Assembly: GCA_035624215.1 (NCBI GenBank)
Contig: DASPRY010000145.1
Location: 52,341-116,340 of the forward strand
Direction of reading: 5' to 3'
Source of the DNA: JAFAGX01 sp035624215
GTDB lineage: Bacteria > Acidobacteriota > Terriglobia > Terriglobales > Acidobacteriaceae
DNA length: 64,000 bases
Positions 1-9,421 of this stretch are shown here, in pieces. Below the pieces are notes generated by a model that was given only the letters and a program-made list of their open reading frames with translations, did no database searches and was not told where the DNA came from. Positions within the stretch are counted from its first letter, which is position 1; every line of letters starts with the position of its first letter. A program made the position numbers and the translations under genes.

Positions 1-402
1 CCTTCTCCAAATGGGACGACGTTATCAGCCTCCTGCGCGGGTTCTGGCTGGGGTTCGGGCTTGCGCTGCGTCGCGCTGGCTTTCGGCTTTGGTTTCTGTT
101 TGGCGTTCTTGTCGGGAATGGGTATGGCTTCCGGTTCTTCTTCTTTGGCTTTAGGAAGCGACTGGCTCAATCCTTTCGACTCGTTGGCAACAATGTTCTG
201 CGTCTGCTGAGGATTTGCCGGCAACGGCACCGTGCTCACCAGAGTCACTCCGATCGCGTCTCCCCCGCCGCCCGCACCCCACCCTGCGCCGCTTCGACTT
301 GGCCCAAACACCGCATAAATCAGAATCGCAGCTGTTATCCCAACGTGCAGCGCCACCGACCACGCCAGATTGCGTCCCCAGCGATCGTGCTCAAAGAAAA
401 TT

Positions 403-419
<17 letters not shown>
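1..419 (-). CDS. TonB/TolA-like energy transducer, N-terminal part (runs off window)
   Basis: The reading frame opens with ATG at 419 and stays open to the window edge, so only about 139 N-terminal residues are visible. It has a short cytoplasmic start, one hydrophobic segment at about residues 18-38, then a Gly-rich stretch and a long Pro/Lys/Glu-rich region with several KPKP-like runs. This is the architecture of TonB and TolA, which span the periplasm and pass proton-motive energy to the outer membrane. It overlaps the stop of the upstream ExbD/TolR gene by 17 bp, so the three genes form one operon. The C-terminal domain that would separate TonB from TolA lies outside the window. The family call rests on architecture and neighbours. 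Confidence 0.75.
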
Positions 420-830
<411 letters not shown>

Positions 831-831
<1 letters not shown>

Positions 832-1562
832 TACCGCCGCACCTCCGTCTCCAGCGGCCGATACCCGGCCTGGGCCTGTGGCTGCGAACGCTCGACCGCG
901 TTCAGCATCTCCAGCGCGAAGTCATCACCCCGCGCGGCAAACGTTCGGATCGAGCTGCCAATCAGGTTGTAAGCAATGACGGCGGGGATGGCGGCTGCCA
1001 ATCCGGCGGCGGTGGTAATCAAAGCTTCGGAAATGCCGGGGGCGACCGCGCGCAAGGTGGCTGCACCTGCCGTTCCCAGGCCGTGAAACGCGTCAATGAT
1101 TCCCCAGACCGTACCAAACAACCCCACGAACGGCGTCACCGCCCCGGTGATGGCGAGCCAGGGCAGATTCCGTTCAAAGCGAGTCAATTCTTCCGACGAG
1201 GCAATCTGCATGGCCCGTTGAATTGAGGTGGCATTCCGCACCACGCCGCTTGAAATTGCGCCTTGCCGCCGGTATTCCTCGAAACCTCCCTCGAACACCG
1301 CCACCAGGGGACTCGGTCGAAACTGATCGGCCACTGCGGCTATGTCGCTGAGGCGTTGCGCCTTGCGAAAAGCCCGTAGAAACCGTCCGCTCTGCACCCG
1401 TGCCCGCCGCAACAAGCTCCACTTGGAAAGAATGATGGCCCACGAGATCACGCTGAAAATCAGCAGAACCAGAAGAACAACCTTCGCAACCGCGCCGGTC
1501 TCTTCCACGAGGTCGACAATCTCGCCGCCGACCAGCCATGTCAGCAGTAAAGGAGAATACAT
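831..1562 (-). CDS. TolQ/ExbB proton-channel protein
   Basis: A 243-residue protein with a first transmembrane helix at about 25-47 and two more in the C-terminal half, with the Gly/Ala-rich MotA/TolQ/ExbB signature (FVGLFGTVWGII, then AAGLAAAIPAVIAYN). It is the pentameric channel component that works with ExbD/TolR. It is the first gene of the minus-strand operon. No pal or tolB is visible nearby, so the system could serve either TonB-dependent uptake or Tol-Pal envelope integrity. The upstream region (1563-1786) is shared with divergent recN and presumably holds both promoters. Confidence 0.9.
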
Positions 1563-1786
1563 TTGGTTAGGGAAGCACCTATCTGGTGATTATAGACGAA
1601 CCCTTCTGACTTGCTTTCCAAGCGCACCTTACGCAGCAACAGATTCTTACTGAGCTGGCAGGCATTCGCGAGGTCACATCCACCACGCGACGAGAATTGA
1701 ACTCCCAAATCATCATTTATCAATCGACTATTCCACACTCTTTTCATGCTATGCTGCGCTCAGCTTCATTCTGCTCAGGACAGCCG

Positions 1787-3478
1787 GTGCTCGCCGAACT
1801 GCGGCTCGAAAACTATGCGGTCATCGATAACGTGGCGGTGGAATTTGCTTCCGGTCTGAATCTTCTGACCGGCGAAACCGGCGCCGGCAAATCCATCCTC
1901 ATCGACGCTCTCGCACTTCTTTTGGGAGAAAAAGTGTCCGCCGACGTCATTCGCACCGGGGCCGACCGAGCCGTAGTTTCGGCTGTATTCGAGCTGGAAT
2001 CGGCCAAGACAGTGACCCGCATCCTCGAAGACAACGGAATCGACACCGAAGAAGATTCACTCATCTTGCGGCGAGAAATCGCGCCCTCCGGTAAAGGCCG
2101 AGTGTTCGTCAACAACCAGCCGGCTACGGTTGCGGTGCTTCGACAAGTAGCGCCATACCTGGCCACCATTCATGCCCAGAATGAGTCGCTGGTTTCGTTT
2201 GACGCCTCCGCCCGCCTCGAATTGCTCGATGCCTATGCCGCCACTCAGGTTGAAACCGCCGGCAATGCCTTCGTGCGCTGGCAGGAGATTCGCAAGCGGA
2301 TTGAAGATCTTCAACGCGATGAGCAAGACCGGTTGCGCTTGCTTGATCTGTGGAGTTTCCAGAAGCGCGAGATTGAAGACTCCAGGTCGCAGCCGGGAGA
2401 AGACGAAAAGCTGGAAGCTGAAAAGCGCGTACTGGCCAACGCCGAAAAGATCTATGGTGCCGCAATGAATGCCTTCGACTTGCTCTACGAAGGCCCGACC
2501 TCAACTTCCTCATCGCTGCGTGCCGCGCAAAAGCACATCGAAGAGCTCACCCGCTACGAACCCAAATTTCAGGAATCGCTGGCTGCCATCGATTCCGCTC
2601 GCATCAGTGTCGAGGATGTAGGTGCGACGTTGCGCGACTACGCCGGCGGCATCCAAGCCTCCCCGGAGCATCTGGCTGAAGTTGAAGATCGGTTGGCGCT
2701 GCTGGATCGTCTGAAGCGCAAGTATGGGCCAACTCTCGAAGGCGTTATTCGCCTCGGTGAAGAGGTCAGCCGCAAGCTTTCCGAAATGGAGAATAAAGAC
2801 GAAGTCCTCGCCAAGTTGCGCCAAGAGCTGGCGGAGGCCGCGAAACAGTATCTTGCCGTGGCGCGCGCAATTTCAAAGAAGCGCTACGAAGCAGCCCGCA
2901 AACTCGAGAAACTGGTCGAGGCTGAGATCAACGATCTGGCGATGAAATCCGCTTTCCGAATCCAGATCGACGGAACTGACGAGGAAGGGAACTGGACAGC
3001 ATCGGGCTTTGATCAGGTTGTTTATCTCATCGCGACCAACCCCGGCGATCCCATGCGGCCCCTCGAGCAGATTGCTTCTGGCGGCGAATTGTCTCGTGTG
3101 ATGCTGGCGTTGAAGGCATGCGTCGAAACTAGCAGCAAGAAATCTAGTGTGGCGCGGGCGCCCGCCCAACGGACCCTTGTCTTTGACGAAATTGATACCG
3201 GCATCGGTGGACGCGCGGCGGAAGCGGTTGGGCGAAAGCTAAAAGCGCTTTCGCGCGGCAATCAGGTCTTGTGCGTCACCCACCTCCCCCAGATCGCCAC
3301 CTTTGCCGATCATCATTACCTGATCGAAAAGCGAGCCTCGGGCCAGCGCACCAAGACCACCGTCCGCCTGATCACCGGCGATGAGCGCACCGAAGAGGTA
3401 GCCCGCATGTTGAGCGGCGCCAAGCTGACCGAGACCTCCCGCAAACACGCCGAGCAGATGCTGAAAGCGAATGCCTGA
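1787..3478 (+). CDS. recN: DNA repair protein RecN
   Basis: An SMC-like ATPase of 563 residues, the usual RecN length, which acts in double-strand-break repair. The Walker A motif GETGAGKS is at about residues 29-36. A long coiled-coil middle follows, then the ABC signature (ASGGELSRVMLALK) and Walker B (VFDEIDTGIGG) near the C-terminus. I chose GTG at 1787 because AGGA lies six bases upstream and the protein then begins MLAELRLENYAVID, like other RecN proteins. An in-frame upstream extension to 1697 would add 30 unlikely residues. It is divergent from the TolQR operon. Confidence 0.93.
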   Translation: MLAELRLENYAVIDNVAVEFASGLNLLTGETGAGKSILIDALALLLGEKVSADVIRTGADRAVVSAVFELESAKTVTRILEDNGIDTEEDSLILRREIAPSGKGRVFVNNQPATVAVLRQVAPYLATIHAQNESLVSFDASARLELLDAYAATQVETAGNAFVRWQEIRKRIEDLQRDEQDRLRLLDLWSFQKREIEDSRSQPGEDEKLEAEKRVLANAEKIYGAAMNAFDLLYEGPTSTSSSLRAAQKHIEELTRYEPKFQESLAAIDSARISVEDVGATLRDYAGGIQASPEHLAEVEDRLALLDRLKRKYGPTLEGVIRLGEEVSRKLSEMENKDEVLAKLRQELAEAAKQYLAVARAISKKRYEAARKLEKLVEAEINDLAMKSAFRIQIDGTDEEGNWTASGFDQVVYLIATNPGDPMRPLEQIASGGELSRVMLALKACVETSSKKSSVARAPAQRTLVFDEIDTGIGGRAAEAVGRKLKALSRGNQVLCVTHLPQIATFADHHYLIEKRASGQRTKTTVRLITGDERTEEVARMLSGAKLTETSRKHAEQMLKANA

Positions 3479-3638
3479 GGCGTCGGTGTTAAGCCCGGCA
3501 TACCACTCACTGTCCCAATTTCCCCGCCCGCTGCTAATCCGCTCAGTCTCAGTGGCTTGCATTGACCAAAATGGTTCGCTCCGGTAAGGTTTAGAATAAA
3601 GCCATAGTGGGGAAGTGTACGCTTACAGGAACTTTATT

Positions 3639-4616
3639 GTGTTTACTGACAACGGCAAAACGCTGCTTTTATTGAAGCCTCGTGGCTTTTGTGCCGGCGT
3701 GGTGCGGGCGATCGATATCGTCCGAATTGCCCTGGAAGCTTTCGGGCCGCCGATCTACGTTCGCAAAGAAATCGTCCATAACCGGTTTGTGGTCGAGGAA
3801 CTCCAGGCTAAGGGTGCAATTTTTGTTGACAGCGTGGACGAGGTCCCCAATGGCGAGCGCGTTATCTACAGCGCTCACGGCGTCTCGCCCGAAGTTAGAG
3901 AAGCCAGCGAAACACGCGGTCTGCGGGTGATCGACGCCACCTGCCCGCTCGTGACCAAGGTTCATGTCGAGGCCGTTAAGTTTGCCAAGGAGGGCTACTC
4001 CCTTATTTTGATCGGTCACCATGACCACGATGAAGTCATTGGAACCCTGGGAGAGGCGCCGTTGGTCACTCAGGTTGTGGGCTCGCCGGATCAGGTCGAT
4101 TCGCTCACCGTGCCCGATCCCAACCGAGTCGCCTATCTCACGCAAACCACACTCAGTTTGGACGAAACCAAGGACATTATTGCGGCCCTCCGTAAGAAGT
4201 TTCCAAACATTAAAGGGCCGGCTGCCCAAGACATCTGCTACGCCACCGAAAATCGCCAGGTTGCTGTAAAGCAGGTGGCTTCGGAAGCCGACTTGCTGCT
4301 GGTGGTTGGCTCCGATAACAGCTCCAATTCCAATCGTTTGGTTGAAGTCGCACGCAACTTGGGCACAAGTTCGCATCTAATTGATAGCTTCCGCAATATT
4401 CAGCCAAGGTGGCTGGACGGGGTAAGCACGATCGCGCTGACGGCCGGGGCTTCGGCTCCCGAGTGTCTGGTCGAGGAAGTTGTGCAGTTTTTGCGCACCA
4501 AGGGTTTTGACAACGTGAAGGAAGTGGAAGTGATGCCCGAAAACGTGCGTTTTGGCTTGCCTCCCGAGATTGTGGAGGCCATCGCCAGCGCGCCGGCCGG
4601 AGCAACTGTGGAGTGA
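3639..4616 (+). CDS. ispH: 4-hydroxy-3-methylbut-2-enyl diphosphate reductase
   Basis: IspH (LytB), the last enzyme of the MEP pathway. It reduces HMBPP to IPP and DMAPP using a [4Fe-4S] cluster held by three cysteines. These are visible in KPRGFCAGV (about residue 18), DATCPLV and DICYATENR, with the histidines AHG and GHHDHDEV. I prefer GTG at 3639, which has AGGA eight bases upstream and places the conserved KPRGFCAG near the N-terminus. An upstream GTG at 3615 has its GGGGA abutting it. It lies 9 bp before shc and so feeds isoprenoid precursor to the hopanoid locus. Confidence 0.93.
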   Translation: MFTDNGKTLLLLKPRGFCAGVVRAIDIVRIALEAFGPPIYVRKEIVHNRFVVEELQAKGAIFVDSVDEVPNGERVIYSAHGVSPEVREASETRGLRVIDATCPLVTKVHVEAVKFAKEGYSLILIGHHDHDEVIGTLGEAPLVTQVVGSPDQVDSLTVPDPNRVAYLTQTTLSLDETKDIIAALRKKFPNIKGPAAQDICYATENRQVAVKQVASEADLLLVVGSDNSSNSNRLVEVARNLGTSSHLIDSFRNIQPRWLDGVSTIALTAGASAPECLVEEVVQFLRTKGFDNVKEVEVMPENVRFGLPPEIVEAIASAPAGATVE

Positions 4617-4625
4617 CCAACCTAC

Positions 4626-6587
4626 ATGGACGATGCCTCCCCTTCAATCCCGGCGTCTGCGCCGCAGATGCACTTTGGAAAAATTGACGATCTGGCCAGC
4701 CGCGCCGCCGCAGCCATCGATGGCGCGCGGAATTTCCTGTTCTCCCGGCAGCACGAAGAAGGCTACTGGTGCGGGGAACTCGGAGCGGACACCACCCTCG
4801 AATCCGACTACATCCTTTTGCACACTCTCCTCGGCACGGTGGATCAGACGCGCTTTCAGAAGTGCGCTAACTACATTCTTGCCCATCAGAACGAGGATGG
4901 CGGCTGGGGAATCTATGCCGGCGCTCCGTCCAACATCAGCGCTTCGGTAAAGGCGTATTTCGCCTTGAAGCTCGTGGGATATAAGCCCGAGCATCCGGCC
5001 CTGGAAAAGGCCCGTCAGAAAATTTTGGAACTGGGCGGCGTAACCAAAGTTAACACCTTCACCAAAATTTATCTTTGTTTTCTCGGCCAGTACGACTACG
5101 ATGCCGTGCCCGCGATCCCGCCGGAGATCGTGCTTTTTCCCAAGTGGTTCTGGTTCAACATCTACGAAATCTCGTCGTGGTCGCGGGCGATTCTGGTACC
5201 GCTCTCGATCTGCTATGCCAAGAAGCCGTTCAAGAAGATTCCCGAGGAGATGAAAATCGACGAGCTTTTCGTCGGCGGACGCGACAAGTCGCGCATGCGC
5301 TTGCGCTGGTCAAACAAGCTGCTTTCCTGGCGGAATTTCTTTTTGACTTTGGATGTTCTGGTGCACTGGTTCGAAGCTGTGCACATTCGGCCGCTGCGCT
5401 CCGTCGCGCTGAAGCAAGCCGAAAAATGGATGCTGCAGCGCTTCGAGATGAGCGACGGCTTGGGTGCCATCTATCCATCCATCATGAACTCGATCATTGC
5501 GCTGCGCTGCCTTGGCTACTCGGTGGACGATCCGCAGGTCATCCGCGCCGTGGATGAGTTTGAAAAACTGGGGATTGAGGAAGCCGACACCTTCCGCATG
5601 CAGCCCTGCAAGTCGCCGGTGTGGGACACCGCATACGCTCTCTTTGCCCTGGGCGAAAGTGAAGTGCCAGGCAACGATCCGCGGATGGTGAAATGCGCAG
5701 ACTGGATCCTGCAGAAGCAGGTGCGCACCGTCGGCGACTGGAAGGTAAAGGACAAGAAAGGCCAGCCTGGCGGATGGTACTTCGAATTCAACAACGAGTT
5801 TTATCCCGATGTCGATGACAGCGCCATGGTGTGCCTGGCCCTCACGCATGCCGAACATCCCAACGGGCGCTACCAGCGCGAATCGGTGCAGCGCGCCATC
5901 GATTGGATCTTCTCCATGCAGTGCAACAATGGCGGCTGGGCGTCGTTTGACAAGAATAACGACAAAATGGTCTTCGAACAGATTCCGTTTGCCGACCACA
6001 ACGCCATGCTTGATCCGCCAACCGTCGACATCACCGGCAGAACTTTAGAGATGCTCGCGGCTTACGGCTACGACAAGAATCACCCTGCTGTAAAGAAAGC
6101 GATTCGCTTTATTCGCGATGAACAGGAAACCGACGGCTCCTGGTTCGGCCGCTGGGGCGTGAATTACATCTATGGGACCATGCTCGTGCTGCGCGGTCTG
6201 GAGGCGATGGGCATCGACCATCACGAGCCTTACATCCAGCAAGCCGCCGAATGGCTGCGCATGATCCAGAACTCCGACGGCGGCTGGGGTGAAACATGCA
6301 GTTCCTATGACGATTCCACAACAAAAGGTATAGGGCCAAGCACGCCCTCGCAAACCGCATGGGCGATAATGGGTTTGCTGGCCGCCAATGACACGCGCAG
6401 CGATTGTGTAGCGCGAGGGATAGCCTATTTGCTTCGCACCCAGAAGAAAGATGGCTCCTGGGACGAGTCATATTTCACCGGCACAGGTTTCCCAAGAGTT
6501 TTTTATTTGCTGTATCACATGTATCGGCAGTATTTCCCGCTGATTGCCCTGACCACGTACCAGAAGGTAATGGCGGGAAGAGCTTAG
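4626..6587 (+). CDS. shc: squalene-hopene cyclase
   Basis: A class II triterpene cyclase of 653 residues, typical for the family. It folds squalene into hopene and hopanol at the membrane. The catalytic DVDD motif is at residues 395-398, and several QW repeats are visible (for example DGGWGIYAG, NNGGWASFD, SDGGWGET, KDGSWDES). It follows ispH by 9 bp and precedes hpnH, which uses its product. This gene anchors the hopanoid locus extending to hpnE. Confidence 0.96.
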   Translation: MDDASPSIPASAPQMHFGKIDDLASRAAAAIDGARNFLFSRQHEEGYWCGELGADTTLESDYILLHTLLGTVDQTRFQKCANYILAHQNEDGGWGIYAGAPSNISASVKAYFALKLVGYKPEHPALEKARQKILELGGVTKVNTFTKIYLCFLGQYDYDAVPAIPPEIVLFPKWFWFNIYEISSWSRAILVPLSICYAKKPFKKIPEEMKIDELFVGGRDKSRMRLRWSNKLLSWRNFFLTLDVLVHWFEAVHIRPLRSVALKQAEKWMLQRFEMSDGLGAIYPSIMNSIIALRCLGYSVDDPQVIRAVDEFEKLGIEEADTFRMQPCKSPVWDTAYALFALGESEVPGNDPRMVKCADWILQKQVRTVGDWKVKDKKGQPGGWYFEFNNEFYPDVDDSAMVCLALTHAEHPNGRYQRESVQRAIDWIFSMQCNNGGWASFDKNNDKMVFEQIPFADHNAMLDPPTVDITGRTLEMLAAYGYDKNHPAVKKAIRFIRDEQETDGSWFGRWGVNYIYGTMLVLRGLEAMGIDHHEPYIQQAAEWLRMIQNSDGGWGETCSSYDDSTTKGIGPSTPSQTAWAIMGLLAANDTRSDCVARGIAYLLRTQKKDGSWDESYFTGTGFPRVFYLLYHMYRQYFPLIALTTYQKVMAGRA

Positions 6588-6702
6588 CATTAAGCAGTCA
6601 GTCGTCAGCATTCAGCAACTTGGGTTCGTGCTTGCGGCTGGCCTAGGCCGTTTACGGCTGAACGCTGAGTGCTCGAACAGAGGAAGGCTGGATAGCAACA
6701 GA
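6588..6702. repeat. word-palindrome intergenic repeat between shc and hpnH
   Basis: The gap contains an imperfect inverted repeat built from similar short words. GTCAGCATTCAGC (6604-6616) pairs with GCTGAACGCTGAG (6657-6669), 11 of 13 positions. Related words (AAGCAGTCAGTC, GAGTGCTC) lie on either side. It resembles the gaps before hpnA, the hcrC-like gene and truB in design but not in exact sequence. The start of hpnH lies beyond the repeat. Confidence 0.65.
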
Positions 6703-7824
6703 ATGGCAGTACCAATTTCCCAGGCTTGGACGGTAGCAACCTACGTCCTGAAGCAGAAGATCAAGGGGCGCAAACAATATCCCCTCGTGCTCATGCTGGA
6801 GCCGCTCTTCCGCTGCAATCTGGCGTGCGCAGGATGCGGCAAGATTCAATATCCCGCCCACGTCTTGAAGATGCAGCTTACGCCGGAGGAATGCTTCCGG
6901 GCCGTCGACGAGTGTGGCGCGCCGACAGTGGCTATCCCGGGCGGCGAGCCGTTGCTTCATCCCCAGATTGGCGAAATTGTTGAAGGTCTGGTCGCCCGCA
7001 GAAAATACATTTACCTGTGTACCAACGCTCTGCTTCTCAAGCAGAAAATCCACCTCTTCAAGCCCAGCAAGTACCTGAGTTTTTCCGTTCACATGGACGG
7101 CGAGCGCGAACACCACGATTTTTCTGTATGCCTGGAAGGCGGCTACGATAAGGCCCTGGAAGGAATCAGGGAAGCTCTAGCCCGCGGCTTTCGAGTCACC
7201 ACCAACACCACACTTTTCGATGGCGCCGATCCCAAAAGCGTTCGCGCATTTTTCGACGAGATGATGCAGCTCGGCGTAGAAGGAATGATGCTTTCGCCCG
7301 GCTACTCGTACGAGAAGGCTCCGGATCAAAGCCATTTTCTTGGCCGTGCTCGTACTCGCCGGCTATTTCGCGGAATCTTGTCGAATCGCAAGCCAGACTG
7401 GCGATTTAATATGTCGCCGCTATTTCTGGAATTCCTGATGGGCAAACGGGATTATCCCTGTACTCCCTGGGGAATGCCGACTTTCAATGTGTTCGGCTGG
7501 CAAAAGCCCTGTTATTTGCTGCAGGACGGTTATGCGGACACATTTCAGGAATTGCTGGCGACCACCGAATGGCAGAATTACGGCACAGAATCCGGCAATC
7601 CCAAGTGCGCCAATTGCATGGTGCATAGCGGTTATGAGGCATCGGCAGTGAACGACACCTTCAGCTCCCTCGGCGGCCTCTGGCGCACCGCGAAGGCCAT
7701 GTTCTCGAGTCGTTACCATGATCCCTCTGCACTTGCGCTGCTGGAGGATCCGGTGCGTCCCGTTCACTCTTTCAATCCGCTGGTTCAGATCGAGACTCCT
7801 GCCCGCGAGGAGACTGCAGTTTGA
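6703..7824 (+). CDS. hpnH: HpnH, adenosyl-hopene transferase (radical SAM)
   Basis: A radical SAM enzyme of 373 residues that joins a 5'-deoxyadenosyl group to diploptene to give adenosylhopane, the first step of hopanoid side-chain extension. The SAM-cluster cysteines are C38, C42 and C45 in RCNLACAGC. Conserved GGEPLLHP and a C-terminal Cys cluster (NPKCANCMVHSGYE) follow. I chose ATG at 6703 (MAVPISQAW); the open frame extends 25 codons upstream only into repeat sequence. The next gene overlaps its stop codon. Confidence 0.94.
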   Translation: MAVPISQAWTVATYVLKQKIKGRKQYPLVLMLEPLFRCNLACAGCGKIQYPAHVLKMQLTPEECFRAVDECGAPTVAIPGGEPLLHPQIGEIVEGLVARRKYIYLCTNALLLKQKIHLFKPSKYLSFSVHMDGEREHHDFSVCLEGGYDKALEGIREALARGFRVTTNTTLFDGADPKSVRAFFDEMMQLGVEGMMLSPGYSYEKAPDQSHFLGRARTRRLFRGILSNRKPDWRFNMSPLFLEFLMGKRDYPCTPWGMPTFNVFGWQKPCYLLQDGYADTFQELLATTEWQNYGTESGNPKCANCMVHSGYEASAVNDTFSSLGGLWRTAKAMFSSRYHDPSALALLEDPVRPVHSFNPLVQIETPAREETAV

Positions 7825-8261
7825 GCGGTAGAGAAGCAGGCCGAACCGGGGCCACCGCCCCAAGTGATCCAGATACTCTAGAGGTTGTGCCCGGTGCCGA
7901 GCGGGAAAAGTTGGAAGGTTGGATTCCCCCTCTGGCTAAGCCCGAAGAACTCCGCGCCGCCTTGGAGCATGCCTTCGGTTATCGCGGCGATGTGCTCATC
8001 ACGCGCAAAGATGGCAGCAAGGTCGAAGGCTACGTTTTTGATCGTCGCAGCGGTCACACGCTCGCAGAATCTTATGCGCGGCTCTTGCCCAAGGATGGCG
8101 GCCCGAAGGTTCTGATTTCCTACGCCGAGATTGCCGCATTGGCTTTCACTGGCCGCGATATGGCCGCCGGCAAGAGCTGGGAGTCCTGGGTGCGCCAATA
8201 TTGGGAAAAGAAGGTGGCAGGCGAGAAAAATATCTCGCTTCAACCGGAGAAGCTGGAATAG
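7821..8261 (+). CDS. unknown protein coupled to hpnH
   Basis: A soluble protein of 146 residues with no signal peptide or membrane segment. I do not recognise a domain. It starts at TTG 7821, overlapping the hpnH stop by four bases, with GGAG eight bases upstream, so it is probably translated by coupling to hpnH. The middle (about 45-105) looks like a small beta barrel (GYRGDVLITRKDGSKVEGYVF, then LISYAEIAALAFTG). The C-terminal part is charged and rich in Trp and Lys. Position and coupling suggest a role in hopanoid side-chain synthesis, possibly as a partner of HpnH. That is inference. Confidence 0.75.
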   Translation: MSGREAGRTGATAPSDPDTLEVVPGAEREKLEGWIPPLAKPEELRAALEHAFGYRGDVLITRKDGSKVEGYVFDRRSGHTLAESYARLLPKDGGPKVLISYAEIAALAFTGRDMAAGKSWESWVRQYWEKKVAGEKNISLQPEKLE

Positions 8262-8264
8262 TCG

Positions 8265-8345
8265 GCGGTTAGCAACTAGCATTTGGCATGTGGCCAGTCG
8301 GTCGGAGCTTTCTTGGCTAAATGCCAAGTGCTGATTGCTAAATGC
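8265..8345. repeat. word-palindrome repeat overlapping the hpnA start
   Basis: An inverted repeat of near-identical words. TTAGCAA (8269-8275) pairs with TTGCTAA (8335-8341), and GCATTTGGC (8279-8287) pairs with GCCAAGTGC (8323-8331) at 8 of 9 positions. The last word, GCTAAATGC, contains the hpnA start codon, so the repeat defines the 5' end of that gene and no Shine-Dalgarno sequence is visible. Confidence 0.65.
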
Positions 8346-9328
8346 TTGTTTTTCTCACCGGCGCAACGGGATTCGTGGGAAGCCACGTGGCCCGCGTTCT
8401 GGCCGCGCAGGGTGCTGATCTGCGATTGCTGGTTCGTGCCACGAGCGACCTCAGGAACATCGAGGGCCTGCAGGCAAATCGGGTGACTGGCGATCTGCGG
8501 GATCCCGCATCGCTTGAGAAAGCAATCTCGGGATGCGATGTGGTGTTTCACGTGGCCGCCGACTATCGCCTCTGGGTGCGTGACCCCCGGCAGATGTACC
8601 AGGCGAACGTTGAGGGCACAAGAGCGATTCTGAACGCTGCAAGAAAGAATGCCGTGCGGCGGGTGGTTTACACCTCCAGTGTCGCCACAATGGGTTTTAC
8701 CTCGAACGGCCATCCAGCGGATGAGAATTCGCCGGTTTCGCTCGATAACATGATCGGCCCGTATAAAAGGTCGAAATTCATGGCGGAGCAGATCGCTCTG
8801 CAAGCGGGAAAGAGCGGAATGGACGTGGTCGTGGTCAATCCCACAACCCCGGTCGGAGAACGCGATATCAAGCCCACGCCGACTGGCCGCATCATTGTAG
8901 ATTTCTTGAAGAAGAAGTTTCCTGCGTACGTGGACACCGGACTGAACCTGGTCGACGTTGAACAATGCGCGCGCGGACACGTGGCCGCTCTCGAGAAGGG
9001 AAGAAGCGGAGAGCGTTATATCCTGGGTGGCGAGAACCTGACGTTGAAGCAGATTTTGGACAGGCTGGCCGCCATTACCGGACTTCCCTCGCCCAAGGTG
9101 AGGGTGCCGTACATTATGGCGCTGGCCACCGGAGTCGTCGACGAACTCATAACCGGAAGGATTCTCGGTCGCGAACCGCGTGCCACCGTCGACGCCATCC
9201 GCATGGGACGCAAGAAGATGTTCGTTACCTCGGCCAAGGCCGAGAGCGCTCTGGGCTGGAACCCGCTCCCGGTGGATTCTGCCCTGCGCCGGGCCGTGGA
9301 TTGGTTTCGTGCCAATGGTTATGCCTAG
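8342..9328 (+). CDS. hpnA: hopanoid-associated sugar epimerase HpnA
   Basis: An extended short-chain dehydrogenase of 328 residues with the Rossmann motif GATGFVG at the N-terminus, a catalytic Ser in YTSSVATMG and the YxxxK pair in YKRSK. It matches HpnA, the NAD-dependent epimerase-like protein of hopanoid operons. HpnA's exact reaction is not settled, but it is thought to act on the side chain. It sits between the unknown gene and hpnG. The ATG at 8342 lies inside the last word of the upstream repeat. Confidence 0.9.
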   Translation: MLVFLTGATGFVGSHVARVLAAQGADLRLLVRATSDLRNIEGLQANRVTGDLRDPASLEKAISGCDVVFHVAADYRLWVRDPRQMYQANVEGTRAILNAARKNAVRRVVYTSSVATMGFTSNGHPADENSPVSLDNMIGPYKRSKFMAEQIALQAGKSGMDVVVVNPTTPVGERDIKPTPTGRIIVDFLKKKFPAYVDTGLNLVDVEQCARGHVAALEKGRSGERYILGGENLTLKQILDRLAAITGLPSPKVRVPYIMALATGVVDELITGRILGREPRATVDAIRMGRKKMFVTSAKAESALGWNPLPVDSALRRAVDWFRANGYA

Positions 9329-9341
9329 CGAAATGGGTTCT

Positions 9342-9406
9342 GCTGTCATCCCGAACGAAGTGAAGGATCTGTAGTTCCCCCTCGCTTGTGTTCCTCGGAA
9401 TGACGA
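9342..9406. repeat. dispersed repeat family A, copy 1
   Basis: Begins TGTCATCCCGAACGAAG, the left arm of the family, and closes with the inverted arm CCTCGGAATGACGA. The centre is more degenerate than in other copies. It fills the gap between hpnA and hpnG and stops just before the hpnG ribosome-binding site. Confidence 0.75.
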
Positions 9407-9421
9407 TCAGGTTAGGAGATT

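Noticed and set aside
1697..1786. Thirty-residue N-terminal extension of RecN
   Set aside because: No ribosome-binding site, and it would displace the conserved N-terminal strand; GTG 1787 has AGGA at good spacing.
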